64,000 nucleotides of DNA from Alphaproteobacteria bacterium. GTDB taxonomy: Bacteria > Pseudomonadota > Alphaproteobacteria > Rhizobiales > Amorphaceae. A program made the position numbers and the translations under genes. Positions 1 through 9,002 of this stretch are shown here, in pieces (the stretch's first letter is position 1; every line of letters begins with the position of its first letter). The stretch covers positions 1 through 64,000 of the forward strand of contig JAUIJH010000007.1 of the NCBI GenBank assembly GCA_030431335.1, given 5' to 3'. The notes under the pieces are model-generated. The model had not been told where the DNA came from. It saw only the letters and a program-made list of their open reading frames with translations, and searched no databases.

Positions 1-56
1 TCACGGTCTATGACCCCGAATGGCAGCTGATTTGTCAGCTCTGCACCACCCTGCCG

Positions 57-314
57 TCACGCGCGGCGGGCACGATCCGCGACTGGACCACCCCGGACGG
101 TGAACCCGGGCTGTTTGGGCGGCCCCACCACCAGGACGCAGGGGATCCCGTCGAACAGGACGGTCTGCCGGGCCCCGTGGCTGCCGTAGGTCATGTGCCG
201 GCGGAGGGTGTTCCACGGTCCCTGGCGGAGGAGGACCTCGGTCGGGATCCGACCTTGCTGACGTTGGAGCCGGACGGCGGCTCGGACCGCCTCGGCGAGC
301 TCGACGTCGTTCAC
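57..314 (-). CDS. Hypothetical protein, 85 aa
   Basis: An 85-residue protein that I do not recognise. It reads from a GTG preceded by a GGGAGG Shine-Dalgarno about 7 bases upstream, so the start is well supported despite the non-ATG codon. The protein is soluble-looking, has a basic middle and no obvious motif or membrane segment. It lies 19 bases downstream of the zinc-ribbon membrane protein on the same strand, so the two are probably co-transcribed. Both belong to the segment at the window edge that looks foreign to the rest of the sequence. The coding call rests on start context and spacing only. Confidence 0.5.
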   Translation of the reverse strand: MNDVELAEAVRAAVRLQRQQGRIPTEVLLRQGPWNTLRRHMTYGSHGARQTVLFDGIPCVLVVGPPKQPGFTVRGGPVADRARRA

Positions 315-333
315 CGACCGACCCTCCCGTTCC

Positions 334-1080
334 TCATTCCCCCACTCGGGGGGCGGGCTTCTCGCCCACCGGCTCGTCGTCCGACTCCCCGGGCTGGCGC
401 CAGCGCTCGCCGTCGAGGGTCAGGCGGCTGGCGCCGCAGTGAAAGCAGAACAGGTCGGGCTCGGGGACCCGCTCGATCCCGACCGCGCAGTCGGGGCACT
501 CGGCCGGAGGCTCCCCTGGCGGGCGCTCGAGCCGCTCGACCGCGCCATCCCGCATGGCGTCCTCGAGGCCGCTCAGGGGGTTGGGCGGCAAGCCGGGCAG
601 GAAGTCCTTGGTCATCGTCCCGAAGATGGGGTCGAAGGCGAGCGGCTCTTCGCCGGGGTGCGGGATCCGGAGGTCGGCCCCCTTCTGGCTGGCGCCGAAG
701 CTGAGCAGCACACCGAAGCAGCCCAGCGACGCGCTGGCGAGGAGGGCGATGCCGCTCCGGCTTTGGAACCCCCAGGTCAGCAGCAGCAGGCCGACCACGA
801 CCAGGAACCCGCCCACGAGGCCTTGAGCCGCGCCGCCCGCGGGGGCCGGCACCGCGTTCAGGGCCTCGAGCCGCTCGGGCTGCTGCAAGAGAGCGGTCAA
901 CCCCTCCGCGTCGACCTCGGTCGAGCCGACCCGCGCGCGCGTGTGCTGGCAGGCGGTCGCCGCGCACGTCAGCGCCTCCGCGAAGCACTCGGCGTGGTGG
1001 TGCGCGCCGCAGGCGGCGCACGCCACGCAGCGGGGCGAGCGCTCCTCGATCGTCTCGTGGCAGAAAGGGCAGCGGAGCAT
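334..1080 (-). CDS. RING-like / zinc-ribbon membrane protein
   Basis: A 248-residue protein with a cysteine/histidine cluster at residues 4-44 (C4, C7, C18, C21, C24, H27-H29, C32, C39, C44) that looks like a prokaryotic RING-like zinc finger. Two hydrophobic segments follow at about 86-104 and 110-130, and a C-terminal zinc ribbon has CPDC at 195-198 and CFHC at 212-215. I chose the ATG at 1078-1080 because GGGGAG lies just upstream and the cysteine motif begins three residues in; a longer reading frame exists but adds low-complexity sequence. By general knowledge, such zinc-finger plus two-TM proteins are typical of Planctomycetes or Myxococcota rather than Alphaproteobacteria. Function unknown; possibly a membrane-anchored adaptor. 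Confidence 0.7.
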   Translation of the reverse strand: MLRCPFCHETIEERSPRCVACAACGAHHHAECFAEALTCAATACQHTRARVGSTEVDAEGLTALLQQPERLEALNAVPAPAGGAAQGLVGGFLVVVGLLLLTWGFQSRSGIALLASASLGCFGVLLSFGASQKGADLRIPHPGEEPLAFDPIFGTMTKDFLPGLPPNPLSGLEDAMRDGAVERLERPPGEPPAECPDCAVGIERVPEPDLFCFHCGASRLTLDGERWRQPGESDDEPVGEKPAPRVGE

Positions 1081-1247
1081 GGGGCCAGTGTAGCTCCCCA
1101 CAAACAAAGAACTTGGAGCAGGGGCCCGCCGGCCCCTGTTGGTGTGGGAGGACCTGCCGATCACTGGGGGACGCGGGCTCCCGGCGGATGGGTGGTTCTT
1201 CGACACGCTGACACACGACCGTTCGTCAGCGCCCCGCGAGCCTGCGA

Positions 1248-1757
1248 GTGACAGGGGTTAGCCCCGGCCCGGCGCTTGCGCTTCCGTCTCCCGGCGACCA
1301 CGAGATCGCCGGAGGGAGACAGCGGGTGCTGGGCACGGTCGACGGGCTGAAGCGCTTCGTCCAGACGTGCGAGAACCCATGGCACGGGCTCAATTTCTGC
1401 CAGGGCACGGTGGCGGAGATGCTCGACGATCCCGCCACCGAGATCTTCGACGTGATCCGCTGGTTCGGCGAGCGCGGCAAGCTGTTCAACGTCCACTTCC
1501 GCAACATCCGCGGCGGGAAGCTGAGCTTCATGGAGACGTTCCCGGACGAGGGCGACATGGACATGGTGGCCTCGCTGCGCCTCTATCACGAGCTCGGCTA
1601 TCGCTACATGATCATGCCCGACCACGCGCCGAAGGTGAGCGGGCCCGACCCCGACGGTCCCGCCTTCGCCTTCTGCTACGGCTGGATCATCGGCGCCATG
1701 CAGGCGATGGGGATGGACCCCACCGGCCCCGAGACCGCCCCAGCCGGGCTTTCCTGA
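1248..1757 (+). pseudogene. uxuA: Mannonate dehydratase, 3' fragment (5' truncated)
   Basis: The C-terminal ~145 residues of a UxuA-family mannonate dehydratase (D-mannonate to 2-keto-3-deoxygluconate). From about position 1310 the reading frame follows the family closely: RVLGTVDGLKRF, HGLNFCQGT, the metal-site region FNVHFRNIRGG, then DEGDMDM and MIMPDHAPK near the C terminus. Family members are about 350-400 residues, so the N-terminal half of the TIM barrel is missing. The frame opens with a GTG at 1248, but the first ~20 residues do not look like UxuA, so the break lies somewhere in 1250-1320. The stop at 1755-1757 is intact. It converges on the acid-sugar operon, where an intact UxuA would fit. 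It is either truncated by insertion or cut by a false assembly join. Confidence 0.8.
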
Positions 1758-1767
1758 GGAGCACCGG

Positions 1768-1792
1768 CGTCCGGGCCGTCGCGGCCCGGACG
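1768..1792. terminator. Hairpin between convergent genes
   Basis: A perfect 10-bp stem (left arm 1768-1777, five-base loop, right arm 1783-1792) sits between the uxuA fragment and the end of the SMP-30 gene. It has no clear T-tract on either side, so it could serve as a bidirectional terminator or only as an mRNA 3'-end stabiliser. Confidence 0.55.
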
Positions 1793-1799
1793 GCGGGGG

Positions 1800-2672
1800 C
1801 TAAAGGCCCTTGACCCGGCCGACCGGAGCGCCGGCGACGGGGGCTTCGGCAATCATCAGCATGCCGCTGTCGGGGTTGCCTTCGTGCGGCTCGGGCGTCA
1901 GCGAGGTGACGACGAGCGTGGTGAGGTCCGGTCCGCAGAAGCACGGCATCGAGGGCGCCGGTGCCGGCGTCGGGTGTTCTTCCAGGTGCGTCCCCGTCAG
2001 CGACCAGCGATTGAGCCGGCCCGACGAAACGCCCGCGCTCCAATAGGTTCCCTCGACGTCGCAGGCGCCCCCGTCGGGCCGGCCGATGGCCTCGCTCGGC
2101 TCGGCGATCCGCACGCGGTCCGAAACGCTCCCGCTCGCGGGGTCGAAGTCCCAGCGGTCGATCCATTGGCCGCGGCTGTCGGTGTGGATCATCTGCCGCC
2201 CGTCCGCCGTCCACGCGAGGCCGTTGGAGGTGATGGCGGCGAATTCGGACCGCTCGGTCACGCCATCCGCCGTCACGCGGAACAGGCGCCCGATGGGGGT
2301 GCGCTCGGGCGAAAGGTCCATCGAGCCGACCCAGAACGCGCCGTCGGGGCCGGTCTTGCCGTCGTTCAGGCGGGCGTGCGTGGGGACGGCTTCTACGTCC
2401 GCGAACGGCGCGAAGGTGCCCGTGTCGGGGTCGAGCAGCACGATGCGGCGGGGCAGGGCGACGAGGAGCCGCCCGCTCTCGCACAGCCCCAGCGAATAGG
2501 GTGCCTCGGGCGGGGTGAAGGTGAGAAGCTTCTCCCCGTCGAGCGAGACGGCGTGGACCGCCGCCCCGGCCATGTCGACGAAGAAGACCAGGCCGCGGCG
2601 GTCGTCCCACGTCGGCCCCTCGCCGCCGTGGAAGCGCTGTTCGACCAGCGGGCGGAAGGCGAGCGCGCTCAC
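1800..2672 (-). CDS. SMP-30/gluconolactonase-family sugar lactonase
   Basis: A 290-residue six-bladed beta-propeller of the SMP-30/regucalcin/gluconolactonase family, expected to hydrolyse an aldonolactone to its acid using one divalent metal. The metal-site motifs are present in order: EGPTW at residues 18-22, LNDGK near 107, SNGLAW near 148 and RPDGGACDVEG near 198. Length is normal for the family. The GTG start overlaps the stop of the upstream dehydratase gene as GTGA, so translation is probably coupled. As the last gene of the acid-sugar operon it would open a lactone before the enolase-superfamily dehydratases act. The substrate cannot be named from sequence. Confidence 0.88.
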   Translation of the reverse strand: MSALAFRPLVEQRFHGGEGPTWDDRRGLVFFVDMAGAAVHAVSLDGEKLLTFTPPEAPYSLGLCESGRLLVALPRRIVLLDPDTGTFAPFADVEAVPTHARLNDGKTGPDGAFWVGSMDLSPERTPIGRLFRVTADGVTERSEFAAITSNGLAWTADGRQMIHTDSRGQWIDRWDFDPASGSVSDRVRIAEPSEAIGRPDGGACDVEGTYWSAGVSSGRLNRWSLTGTHLEEHPTPAPAPSMPCFCGPDLTTLVVTSLTPEPHEGNPDSGMLMIAEAPVAGAPVGRVKGL

Positions 2673-3811
2673 GGGTAACCCGTGGAGCCGTCGCGCTTGG
2701 TCGGCTGCTTGCGTTCCCAGTGCACGTAATCGTCCTTTTCCAGCGCCTTCTCGTCGATCTCGACGCCCCAGCCCGGCCGATCTGGCCGCAGTTCCAGGTG
2801 CCCGTCAACCGGCAGGTAGGGATCCACCACGTAGGGCGCGTCGAGCGGCATCTTGTATTCGAGGATCTTGAAGTTGGTGCAGGCGGCGGCGAAGTGCACG
2901 TTGACGGCGGTCGCGAGCGGCCCCATCGGGTTGTGCGGCGCCACGGTCGCATAGTGCGCCTCGGCGATCACCGCGATGCGGCGCATCTCCGACAGGCCGC
3001 CCACCACGCACACGTCCGGCTGCACGATGTCGGCCCCGCGCACGGTGAGGAGGGCGAGGAACTCGTAGCGGTTATAGAGCGACTCGCCCGTCGCGAGCGG
3101 GCAGTTGACGAGCCCGGCGCGCAACTGCGCCCACGCCGGCATGTGCTCCATGCGGATCGGCTCCTCGAAGAAGAGCGGGTCGAGCGGCGCCAGCGCGTTG
3201 CCGAGCTGGATCGCCTGCTGCGGCTCGAAAATTTGCGCGTGGCCGTCGAGCGCGAACTCGAAATCCTCGGGCGAGCCCTCGCGCATCGCCGTGAAGAAGT
3301 CGACGCAGTTGGCGACCGCGACGCCCCAGCGGCGCTTGTTGATGTGGGCGCGCAGCGGCAGCACCTTGAAGGCGGTGAAGCCATAGGTCTCGTTGGCCTG
3401 TTGCGACTGCTCCAGCGCGAGCTTGCTCTCGGTGCTGTCGTAGAGCCCGAGATAGACCTGCACGCGGTCGCGCACCGCGCCCCCGGCGATGGCGTAGACC
3501 GGCAGCCCGACGGCCTTGGCCGAAATGTCCCACAGGCACTGGTCGATGGCCGAGAAGGCAGCGAGGCCGATGGCGCCCGGCGGGAAGCGCGCCTGCTGCT
3601 GCAGGTTCAGCATCAGATACTCGATGCGGCGCGGGTCCTGCCCCTCGATCCAGCGGTAGTAGTATTCCAGCGTGGGCACCAGCGCGCGGTCGGGGCCGTG
3701 GTTGTAGCACTCGCCCCAGCCGGTGATGCCCTCGTCGGTATCGATGGCCACGATGAGCCGCGGGCGGTTGCCATCGCGGCTCATATAGCAGCGCAGCCTG
3801 GTGATCTTCAC
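2669..3811 (-). CDS. Enolase-superfamily acid-sugar dehydratase (galactonate dehydratase-like)
   Basis: A 380-residue mandelate racemase/muconate lactonising-type protein. Metal ligands can be seen at D189 (in ALDGHAQ, with H191 two residues on), the FFEEP glutamate at 216/217 and E243 in ATGES; the catalytic-base histidine is H293 in APHNPMGP. The DxH plus APHNP pattern is typical of D-galactonate/D-gluconate dehydratase relatives, which remove water from an acid sugar to give a 2-keto-3-deoxy acid. The start is GTG, preceded by AGGAG about 8 bases away, and overlaps the preceding stop as GTGA. It is paired with a second, diverged family member immediately upstream, so the operon probably handles two related acid sugars or epimers. 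Confidence 0.88.
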   Translation of the reverse strand: MKITRLRCYMSRDGNRPRLIVAIDTDEGITGWGECYNHGPDRALVPTLEYYYRWIEGQDPRRIEYLMLNLQQQARFPPGAIGLAAFSAIDQCLWDISAKAVGLPVYAIAGGAVRDRVQVYLGLYDSTESKLALEQSQQANETYGFTAFKVLPLRAHINKRRWGVAVANCVDFFTAMREGSPEDFEFALDGHAQIFEPQQAIQLGNALAPLDPLFFEEPIRMEHMPAWAQLRAGLVNCPLATGESLYNRYEFLALLTVRGADIVQPDVCVVGGLSEMRRIAVIAEAHYATVAPHNPMGPLATAVNVHFAAACTNFKILEYKMPLDAPYVVDPYLPVDGHLELRPDRPGWGVEIDEKALEKDDYVHWERKQPTKRDGSTGYP

Positions 3812-5031
3812 TTAGGAGCTCCTGTTGCCTTGAGGGACAGACGCGCTGCGCGGCGCATGCGCGTCTGGAAATAGACGGCCTCGGTGACGGTGCCGGGCTC
3901 GTAGGACCAGCCATCGTCGGCCGGCAGGTCCGAAACGTTGCGGCGGCCGGGATATTTCGCCACCTCCTCCTCGACGATCTCGACGCCCAGCCCCGGCACG
4001 TCCGGCACGGGAATGGCGCCGTCCACCACCTTGAGGACGGGGGAGACGACGTCGTAGCGGCCCGGCCAGTCGATCTCGAGGCGCTCCAGCATCAGCGCGT
4101 TGGGGATGGTCGCCATCACGTGGAGGGCGGCGAACTCCGCGAGCGGCCCGAGGGAGCCCGAATGCGGCGCCATGGTGATGAAGTGGCCCTCGGCCATCGC
4201 GGCCATCTTGCGCATCTGGGTGATGCCGCCGGCGCGGCCGGTGTCGGGCTGGATCACGTCGACCAGCTCGCGCTCGATGTAGGGGCGGATGCCCCAGATG
4301 GTGGACACGCGCTCGCCGGCCGCGAGCGGAATGGTGGTGGCGTCGCGCACGCGCTGGAACGCGTCGAGGTTTTCCGGCGCGATGGGGTCCTCCAGGAAGA
4401 GGAGGTCGAGCGGCTCCAGCTTGCGGGCGAGCACGATGGCGTCGCCCGGCGTCATCCAGGAGGGGCCGTGCGCGTCGACCATGATGTCGACGTCCGGGCC
4501 GACGGCGTCGCGCACCGCGGCCACCTTGTCGACGTTGACGGCGCCGGTGAAGGAGACCTTGAGGCCGCGATAGCCGAGGTCGGTGTGCTTCTTCGCCGTC
4601 TCGGGCGTCTTGGCGTGGCCGTAGACGGGGATGGTGTCGCGGAACTTGCCGCCCAGGAGGTTCCAGACGGGCTGGCCGAGGACTTTGCCCTTGATGTCCC
4701 AGAGCGCCATCTCGATCGCCGTCAGCGCGCCGCCCAGCACGGTGCCGAGCATGCCGTGCCCCATCGCGGCGGCGTACATCTTGTGCCACAGCCGGTCGAT
4801 GTTGGCGGGATCCTCGCCGACAAGGACGTGGCCGAAATCCTGCACGGCGGTTTCGATCACCCGCGGCCAGCCCGACCCCTCGCCGACGCCCTCGATCCCC
4901 TCGTCGGTGACGATCTTGACGAACAGCCAGCAGCGCGAGCCGCGAAAATCGCCCTCGCCTGGGGCGGCGCCGGGCGCGGGGGGACGCGCCCCCACTTGCA
5001 CGAGGTACGTTCGGATGTCGGTGATCTTCAT
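3808..5031 (-). CDS. Enolase-superfamily acid-sugar dehydratase (MR/MLE family)
   Basis: A 407-residue member of the mandelate racemase/muconate lactonising enzyme superfamily. N-terminal capping domain at about 1-130, then the TIM barrel. Ligands and catalytic residues by eye: D186 with H188 (MVDAHGPSW), E214 (FLEDPI), E240 (LAAGERVS), D263 in IQPDTGRAGG and H290 in MAPHSGSLGP. This fits an acid-sugar dehydratase more than a cycloisomerase, because the KxK base motif is replaced by GLKVSF around 155-161. The ATG start lies nine bases from the end of the ABC ATPase gene. Its product should be a 2-keto-3-deoxy sugar acid that the DHDPS-family lyase of the same operon could process. Confidence 0.87.
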   Translation of the reverse strand: MKITDIRTYLVQVGARPPAPGAAPGEGDFRGSRCWLFVKIVTDEGIEGVGEGSGWPRVIETAVQDFGHVLVGEDPANIDRLWHKMYAAAMGHGMLGTVLGGALTAIEMALWDIKGKVLGQPVWNLLGGKFRDTIPVYGHAKTPETAKKHTDLGYRGLKVSFTGAVNVDKVAAVRDAVGPDVDIMVDAHGPSWMTPGDAIVLARKLEPLDLLFLEDPIAPENLDAFQRVRDATTIPLAAGERVSTIWGIRPYIERELVDVIQPDTGRAGGITQMRKMAAMAEGHFITMAPHSGSLGPLAEFAALHVMATIPNALMLERLEIDWPGRYDVVSPVLKVVDGAIPVPDVPGLGVEIVEEEVAKYPGRRNVSDLPADDGWSYEPGTVTEAVYFQTRMRRAARLSLKATGAPK

Positions 5032-5040
5032 GATGTTCCT

Positions 5041-6792
5041 TCAGGCGGCGGTCGAGGACGCCTTGTCTTCCACGTAGCGATGCCGGACGGTCTTGCCCCG
5101 CCGCCGGGGATCGGGGACGGGCACCGCCGACAGGAGCGAGCGCGTGTAGTCGTGGCTGGGGTTGGTGCAGACGGCTTCGGTCTCGCCGGTCTCGACGATC
5201 CGGCCGCGGTGCATCACCGCGATCCGGTCGCAGAAGTAGCGGATGACGGCGATGTCGTGGCTGATGAACAGGAACGACAGCCCCATGCGCTCCTGCAGGT
5301 CGAGCAGCAGGTCGAGGATCTGGATGCGCAAGCTGACGTCGAGCGCGGAGGTGGCCTCGTCGGCGATGATGACGCGGGGCTCGGGCGCGATGGCGCGGGC
5401 GATGCCGACGCGCTGGCGCTGCCCGCCGGAAAAGGCGTGCGGGTAGCGCTCCGCGGCGTTGGCGGGAAGGCCCACCACCTCCAGGAGCTCGCCGACGCGC
5501 CGGCGCAGCGCGGCGCCCGAATGGGTGCCGGCCATCAACAGCGGCTCGCCGACGATCTGGCCCACCGTCATGCGCGGGTTGAGGGAGGAGAACGGATCCT
5601 GGAACACCATGCGGATGTCGCGCCAGGCGGTGCGCAGCTCGTGCTCGCGCAGGCGGGCGAGGTCGGTCGTGCGCCCGGCCTTGTCGGTGTAGAGCACCTT
5701 GCCCTCGGTCGGCCGCTGGACGCCCTGGATACAGCGCCCCAGCGTCGTCTTGCCCGAGCCGCTTTCGCCGACGATGCCCAGGTTCTCGCCGGTGCGCAGC
5801 GTCAGCGACGCGTCCCGCACCGCGACGAACGTTTCCTTCGACATGCCGAGAAGGCCGCCGGTGATGTAGAAGTGCTTCGCCATGTCGTCGACCGTGAGCA
5901 CGGGGCTCGACGGCGGGTTGGTGGCGCGCATGGCGAGGCGGCGCTCGGAGGGGGTGTCGAGGCGGCGCACCGCATCGAGCAGGCGCTGGGTGTAGGGCTC
6001 CTGCGGGCGCTCGAAGATGGCGAGCGGCTCGCCGCGCTCCACCACGCGGCCGTTGTGCATCACCGCCACCTCGTCGGCGATCTCGGCGACGACGCCCATG
6101 TCGTGGGTGATGAACATCAGCCCCATACCGGTGTCGGCCTGCAGCTTGCGCAGAAGGTCGATGATCTCGGCCTGGATGGTGACGTCGAGCGCCGTCGTCG
6201 GCTCGTCGGCGATGAGGACGGAGGGGTTGCAGGCGATCGCCATCGCGATCATCGCGCGTTGGCGCATGCCGCCCGAATACTCGAAGGTGTAGCGCTTGGC
6301 GGCCGCTTCCGGGTTGGGGATCTCCACCTGGCGCAGCAGGTCCACCGCCCGCGCCCAGGCCGCCTTCTTGGACATCGTCTCGTGCAGGCGGATCGCCTCC
6401 ACGATCTGGTTGCCGATGGTGTGCACCGGCGACAGCGCGCTCATCGGCTCCTGGAAGATCATCGCGACGTCGCGGCCGCGGATCGCGCGCATCTCGTTGC
6501 CGCGCGGGGGCAGCTTGGCGAGGTCGAGCGTGTCCTCCTCGCCGCCCTCCTGCGCGCGGGCGGTGCGGTGGCGATGGAGGAGGACGCGCCCGGAGGCGAT
6601 CCGCCCCGGATGGTCGACGATCTGCAGCACCGAGCGGGCGGTGACGCTCTTGCCGCTGCCGCTTTCGCCCACGACGCACAGCGTCTTGCCGTGCCGCACG
6701 GTGAGGGTCACGTCGTCCACCGCGCGGAACACGCCGCGGCGGGTCGGAAACTCGGTGACGAGGTTCTCGATCTCGAGGACGGCTTCGCTCAT
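5041..6792 (-). CDS. Oligopeptide/dipeptide-type ABC importer, fused double ATPase
   Basis: A 583-residue protein carrying two complete ABC ATPase domains, equivalent to DppD and DppF joined as in GsiA. Domain 1 has Walker A GESGSGKS, signature YSGGMRQR and Walker B ending ADEPTTALD. Domain 2 has [16 protein letters not shown] and ADEATSALD. Each domain ends with the oligopeptide-transporter C-terminal extension. ATP hydrolysis on the cytoplasmic face would power the two permeases encoded just upstream. The start codon overlaps the stop of the second permease as ATGA. The genes downstream are sugar-acid enzymes, so although the family is named for peptides the cargo here is more likely a sugar acid, lactone or small oligosaccharide acid. 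Confidence 0.93.
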   Translation of the reverse strand: MSEAVLEIENLVTEFPTRRGVFRAVDDVTLTVRHGKTLCVVGESGSGKSVTARSVLQIVDHPGRIASGRVLLHRHRTARAQEGGEEDTLDLAKLPPRGNEMRAIRGRDVAMIFQEPMSALSPVHTIGNQIVEAIRLHETMSKKAAWARAVDLLRQVEIPNPEAAAKRYTFEYSGGMRQRAMIAMAIACNPSVLIADEPTTALDVTIQAEIIDLLRKLQADTGMGLMFITHDMGVVAEIADEVAVMHNGRVVERGEPLAIFERPQEPYTQRLLDAVRRLDTPSERRLAMRATNPPSSPVLTVDDMAKHFYITGGLLGMSKETFVAVRDASLTLRTGENLGIVGESGSGKTTLGRCIQGVQRPTEGKVLYTDKAGRTTDLARLREHELRTAWRDIRMVFQDPFSSLNPRMTVGQIVGEPLLMAGTHSGAALRRRVGELLEVVGLPANAAERYPHAFSGGQRQRVGIARAIAPEPRVIIADEATSALDVSLRIQILDLLLDLQERMGLSFLFISHDIAVIRYFCDRIAVMHRGRIVETGETEAVCTNPSHDYTRSLLSAVPVPDPRRRGKTVRHRYVEDKASSTAA

Positions 6793-7931
6793 GCTGACTG
6801 GCCCTGTGCGTAGGGGTCGGCCGCATCGCGGATGCCGTCGCCGAGGAAGTTGAGCGCGAGAACCGCCAGCACGACGCCCGCGCCCGGCGCGAACAGCCAA
6901 GGGGCCTGCGAGATGGTCTGGACGTTCTGCGCCTCGCGCAGGAGCACGCCCCACGAGATGAGCGGCGGCTGGAGCCCCAGCCCGAGGAAGGAGAGCGATG
7001 TCTCCGCGATGATCATCAGCGGGATGGCGAGGGTGACGGAAGCGATGATGTGGCTCGCCATCGAAGGGGCCATGTGGCGCAGGATGACGCGCCGCCGGCT
7101 GGCCCCGTCGAGCCGTGCGGCGATTACGAAATCCTCCGTACGCAGCGCCAGGAAGCGGCCGCGCACGACGCGGGCGAGCTCGGTCCAGCCCACCAGCGAC
7201 AAGATGGCGGTGATCGCGAAATAGCGCGTCAGCGGCGACCAGTCCTGCGGCAGCGACGCCGACAGGCCGAGCCAGATCGGGATGGTGGGCAGGGCGAGGA
7301 TCAGCTCGACGAAGCGCTGGATGATCGCGTCCACCTTGCCGCCGAGATAGCCGGAGATGCCGCCGAGCGAGACGCCCAGGATCAGCGACAGCGCGACGCC
7401 CACGAGCCCGATGGTCATCGAGATGCGCGTGCCGTAGAGGATCCGGCTCAGCATGTCGCGCCCCAGCCGGTCGGCCCCCAGCAGGAAGAAGCGCTCCTTG
7501 GGGTTGGCCGCCGTGAACAGCCGCCGCTCCAGCGGGATCAGGCCCCAGAGCTTGTAGGGCTCGCCCCGGCCCATGAACGCGATGAAGATGCGGCGGTCCG
7601 GATCGGGCACGAACGTCGTCTGCAGCGTGAACGGATCGCGCTTTTGCGTCATCGCCTGCACGTTGAGGCCGAAGGCGCGGTCGCCGTTCTCGTCCTTGTA
7701 GAACAGGCGCAGCATTTGGGGCGGGTGGAACACGTCGCGCGCGCTGGTCGAGTTCGGCGAGAACGGCGACAGGAACTCGCAGAACAGCGCGATGAGGTAG
7801 AAGATCAGCACCACCGTCCCGCCGATCATCGCCAGGCGGTGGCGGCGGAAGGCCCACCACATCAACCGCCATTGCGAGGCGTGCTCGGCGTCCGGGACAG
7901 ACGCGGTCGGGACAACGTCTTGGACGGTCAT
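6789..7931 (-). CDS. Dipeptide-type ABC importer permease (DppC class)
   Basis: A 380-residue inner-membrane permease. It has an N-terminal anchoring helix at about 36-55, a long periplasmic insertion (about 60-165) containing the LGADRLGRDMLSRILYG signature of DppC/OppC proteins, then five further membrane helices. The EAA loop that contacts the ATPase reads AARLDGASRRRVILRH near 270. Start and stop overlap both neighbours by ATGA, placing it in a tightly coupled transporter block. The periplasmic insert is longer than in E. coli DppC, which by general knowledge is common for sugar-acid or oligosaccharide members of this family. Confidence 0.92.
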   Translation of the reverse strand: MTVQDVVPTASVPDAEHASQWRLMWWAFRRHRLAMIGGTVVLIFYLIALFCEFLSPFSPNSTSARDVFHPPQMLRLFYKDENGDRAFGLNVQAMTQKRDPFTLQTTFVPDPDRRIFIAFMGRGEPYKLWGLIPLERRLFTAANPKERFFLLGADRLGRDMLSRILYGTRISMTIGLVGVALSLILGVSLGGISGYLGGKVDAIIQRFVELILALPTIPIWLGLSASLPQDWSPLTRYFAITAILSLVGWTELARVVRGRFLALRTEDFVIAARLDGASRRRVILRHMAPSMASHIIASVTLAIPLMIIAETSLSFLGLGLQPPLISWGVLLREAQNVQTISQAPWLFAPGAGVVLAVLALNFLGDGIRDAADPYAQGQSA

Positions 7932-8917
7932 CAGCGATACCGGATGCGCGGGTCGATCAAGGCGAGCAGCACGTCCGAGACGAGCATGCCGACGATCGAC
8001 AGGCAGCAAAGGAGGAGGATGAAGGCGCCGGCGAGGTACATGTCCTGCGCGAGCAGCGCCTGAAGGAGAAGCGGTCCCGCCGTCGGCAGCGACAGCACGA
8101 AGGCCGTGATCACCGCGCCCGAGACGAGCTGCGGGAAGGCCCAGCCGATGGTGGACACGAACGGGTTCAGCGCGATGCGCACGGGGTATTTCATCAGCAG
8201 GCGGAATTCCGACAGCCCCTTGGCGCGCGCGGTGGTCACGTACGGCTTGTTGAGCTCGTCGAGCAGGTTGGCGCGCATGATGCGCATCAGGCTCGCGGTG
8301 GAGGAGAGGCCCAGGATCGCGATGGGCAGCCAGATGTGCTTCAGGAGGTCGACGAATCGGCCCCAGGACCAGGGCGCCACCTGGTATTCCTGCGAGAACA
8401 GCCCCGAGACATCCGCCCCGAAATAGACCACGGCGATGTACATCATCACCAGCGCTATGAGGAAGTTGGGCGTCGCGAGCCCGACGAAGCCGATCGTGGT
8501 GAGGGCGTAGTCGGACAGCGTGTATTTGCGCACCGCCGAATAGATGCCGAGCGGCAGCGCCACGGCCCAGGTGAAGATCAAGGTGCCGAAGGCCAGCGCC
8601 AGCGACAGCCCCATGCGCTCCCAGATGAGCTGGGACACCGGCTGCTGCCACTCGAACGAGATGCCGAAATCACCCTGCAGCACGCCGCTGATCCAGCGCC
8701 AGTACTGGACGATGAACGGCGCATCGAGGCCGTAGCGGTCGCGCAGCGCTTCCAGGCGCCCCTGGTCGATCACGTCGCCGGAGGCGGCGAGCGTGGCGGC
8801 GAAGCTCGTGACGTAGTCGCCCGGCGGCGCCTGGATCAGCGCGAACGAGATCAGCGAGGCCGCGAAGAAGAACGGCACGGACCACAGGATGCGGCGCAGG
8901 ATGTAGCCGAGAAGCAT
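7931..8917 (-). CDS. Dipeptide-type ABC importer permease (DppB class)
   Basis: A 328-residue inner-membrane permease with the N-terminal LLGYILRRILWSVP helix typical of DppB/OppB, a periplasmic domain, then a five-helix core. The EAA loop reads TARAKGLSEFRLLMKY near 230. It forms the transmembrane channel as a heterodimer with the DppC-type protein, whose start codon overlaps its stop by one base. It begins 85 bases after the binding-protein gene, across a strong hairpin that probably lowers permease expression relative to the binding protein. Confidence 0.92.
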   Translation of the reverse strand: MLLGYILRRILWSVPFFFAASLISFALIQAPPGDYVTSFAATLAASGDVIDQGRLEALRDRYGLDAPFIVQYWRWISGVLQGDFGISFEWQQPVSQLIWERMGLSLALAFGTLIFTWAVALPLGIYSAVRKYTLSDYALTTIGFVGLATPNFLIALVMMYIAVVYFGADVSGLFSQEYQVAPWSWGRFVDLLKHIWLPIAILGLSSTASLMRIMRANLLDELNKPYVTTARAKGLSEFRLLMKYPVRIALNPFVSTIGWAFPQLVSGAVITAFVLSLPTAGPLLLQALLAQDMYLAGAFILLLCCLSIVGMLVSDVLLALIDPRIRYR

Positions 8918-8966
8918 GAATGGTGTCCCCGGAGGTGTTGGGTTCGCGCGGCAGGGCGCACGGCGA

Positions 8967-8994
8967 GCCCCGCCGCCTGATGCGGCGGCGGGGC
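8967..8994 (-). promoter_or_regulatory. Intercistronic hairpin after the ABC binding-protein gene
   Basis: A perfect 11-bp GC-only stem (arms 8967-8977 and 8984-8994) with a six-base loop lies between the binding-protein stop and the DppB start. It has no T-tract. In binding-protein operons such hairpins act as 3'-end stabilisers or partial attenuators that keep the periplasmic protein in excess over the permease. That role is inferred here from position. Confidence 0.6.
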
Positions 8995-9002
8995 AGGGAC
9001 GG

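Noticed and set aside
1161-1625. Minus-strand open frame across the foreign/uxuA boundary
   Set aside because: It is antisense to the clearly conserved UxuA sequence; an apparent frame across the junction is accidental.
3812-6826. Very long open frame (over 1000 codons) on the minus strand and another of nearly 900 codons on the plus strand over the dehydratase/ATPase genes
   Set aside because: They overlap real genes with intact motifs in another frame, are Arg/Ala/Pro-rich and show no domain; long shadow frames are expected at this GC content.
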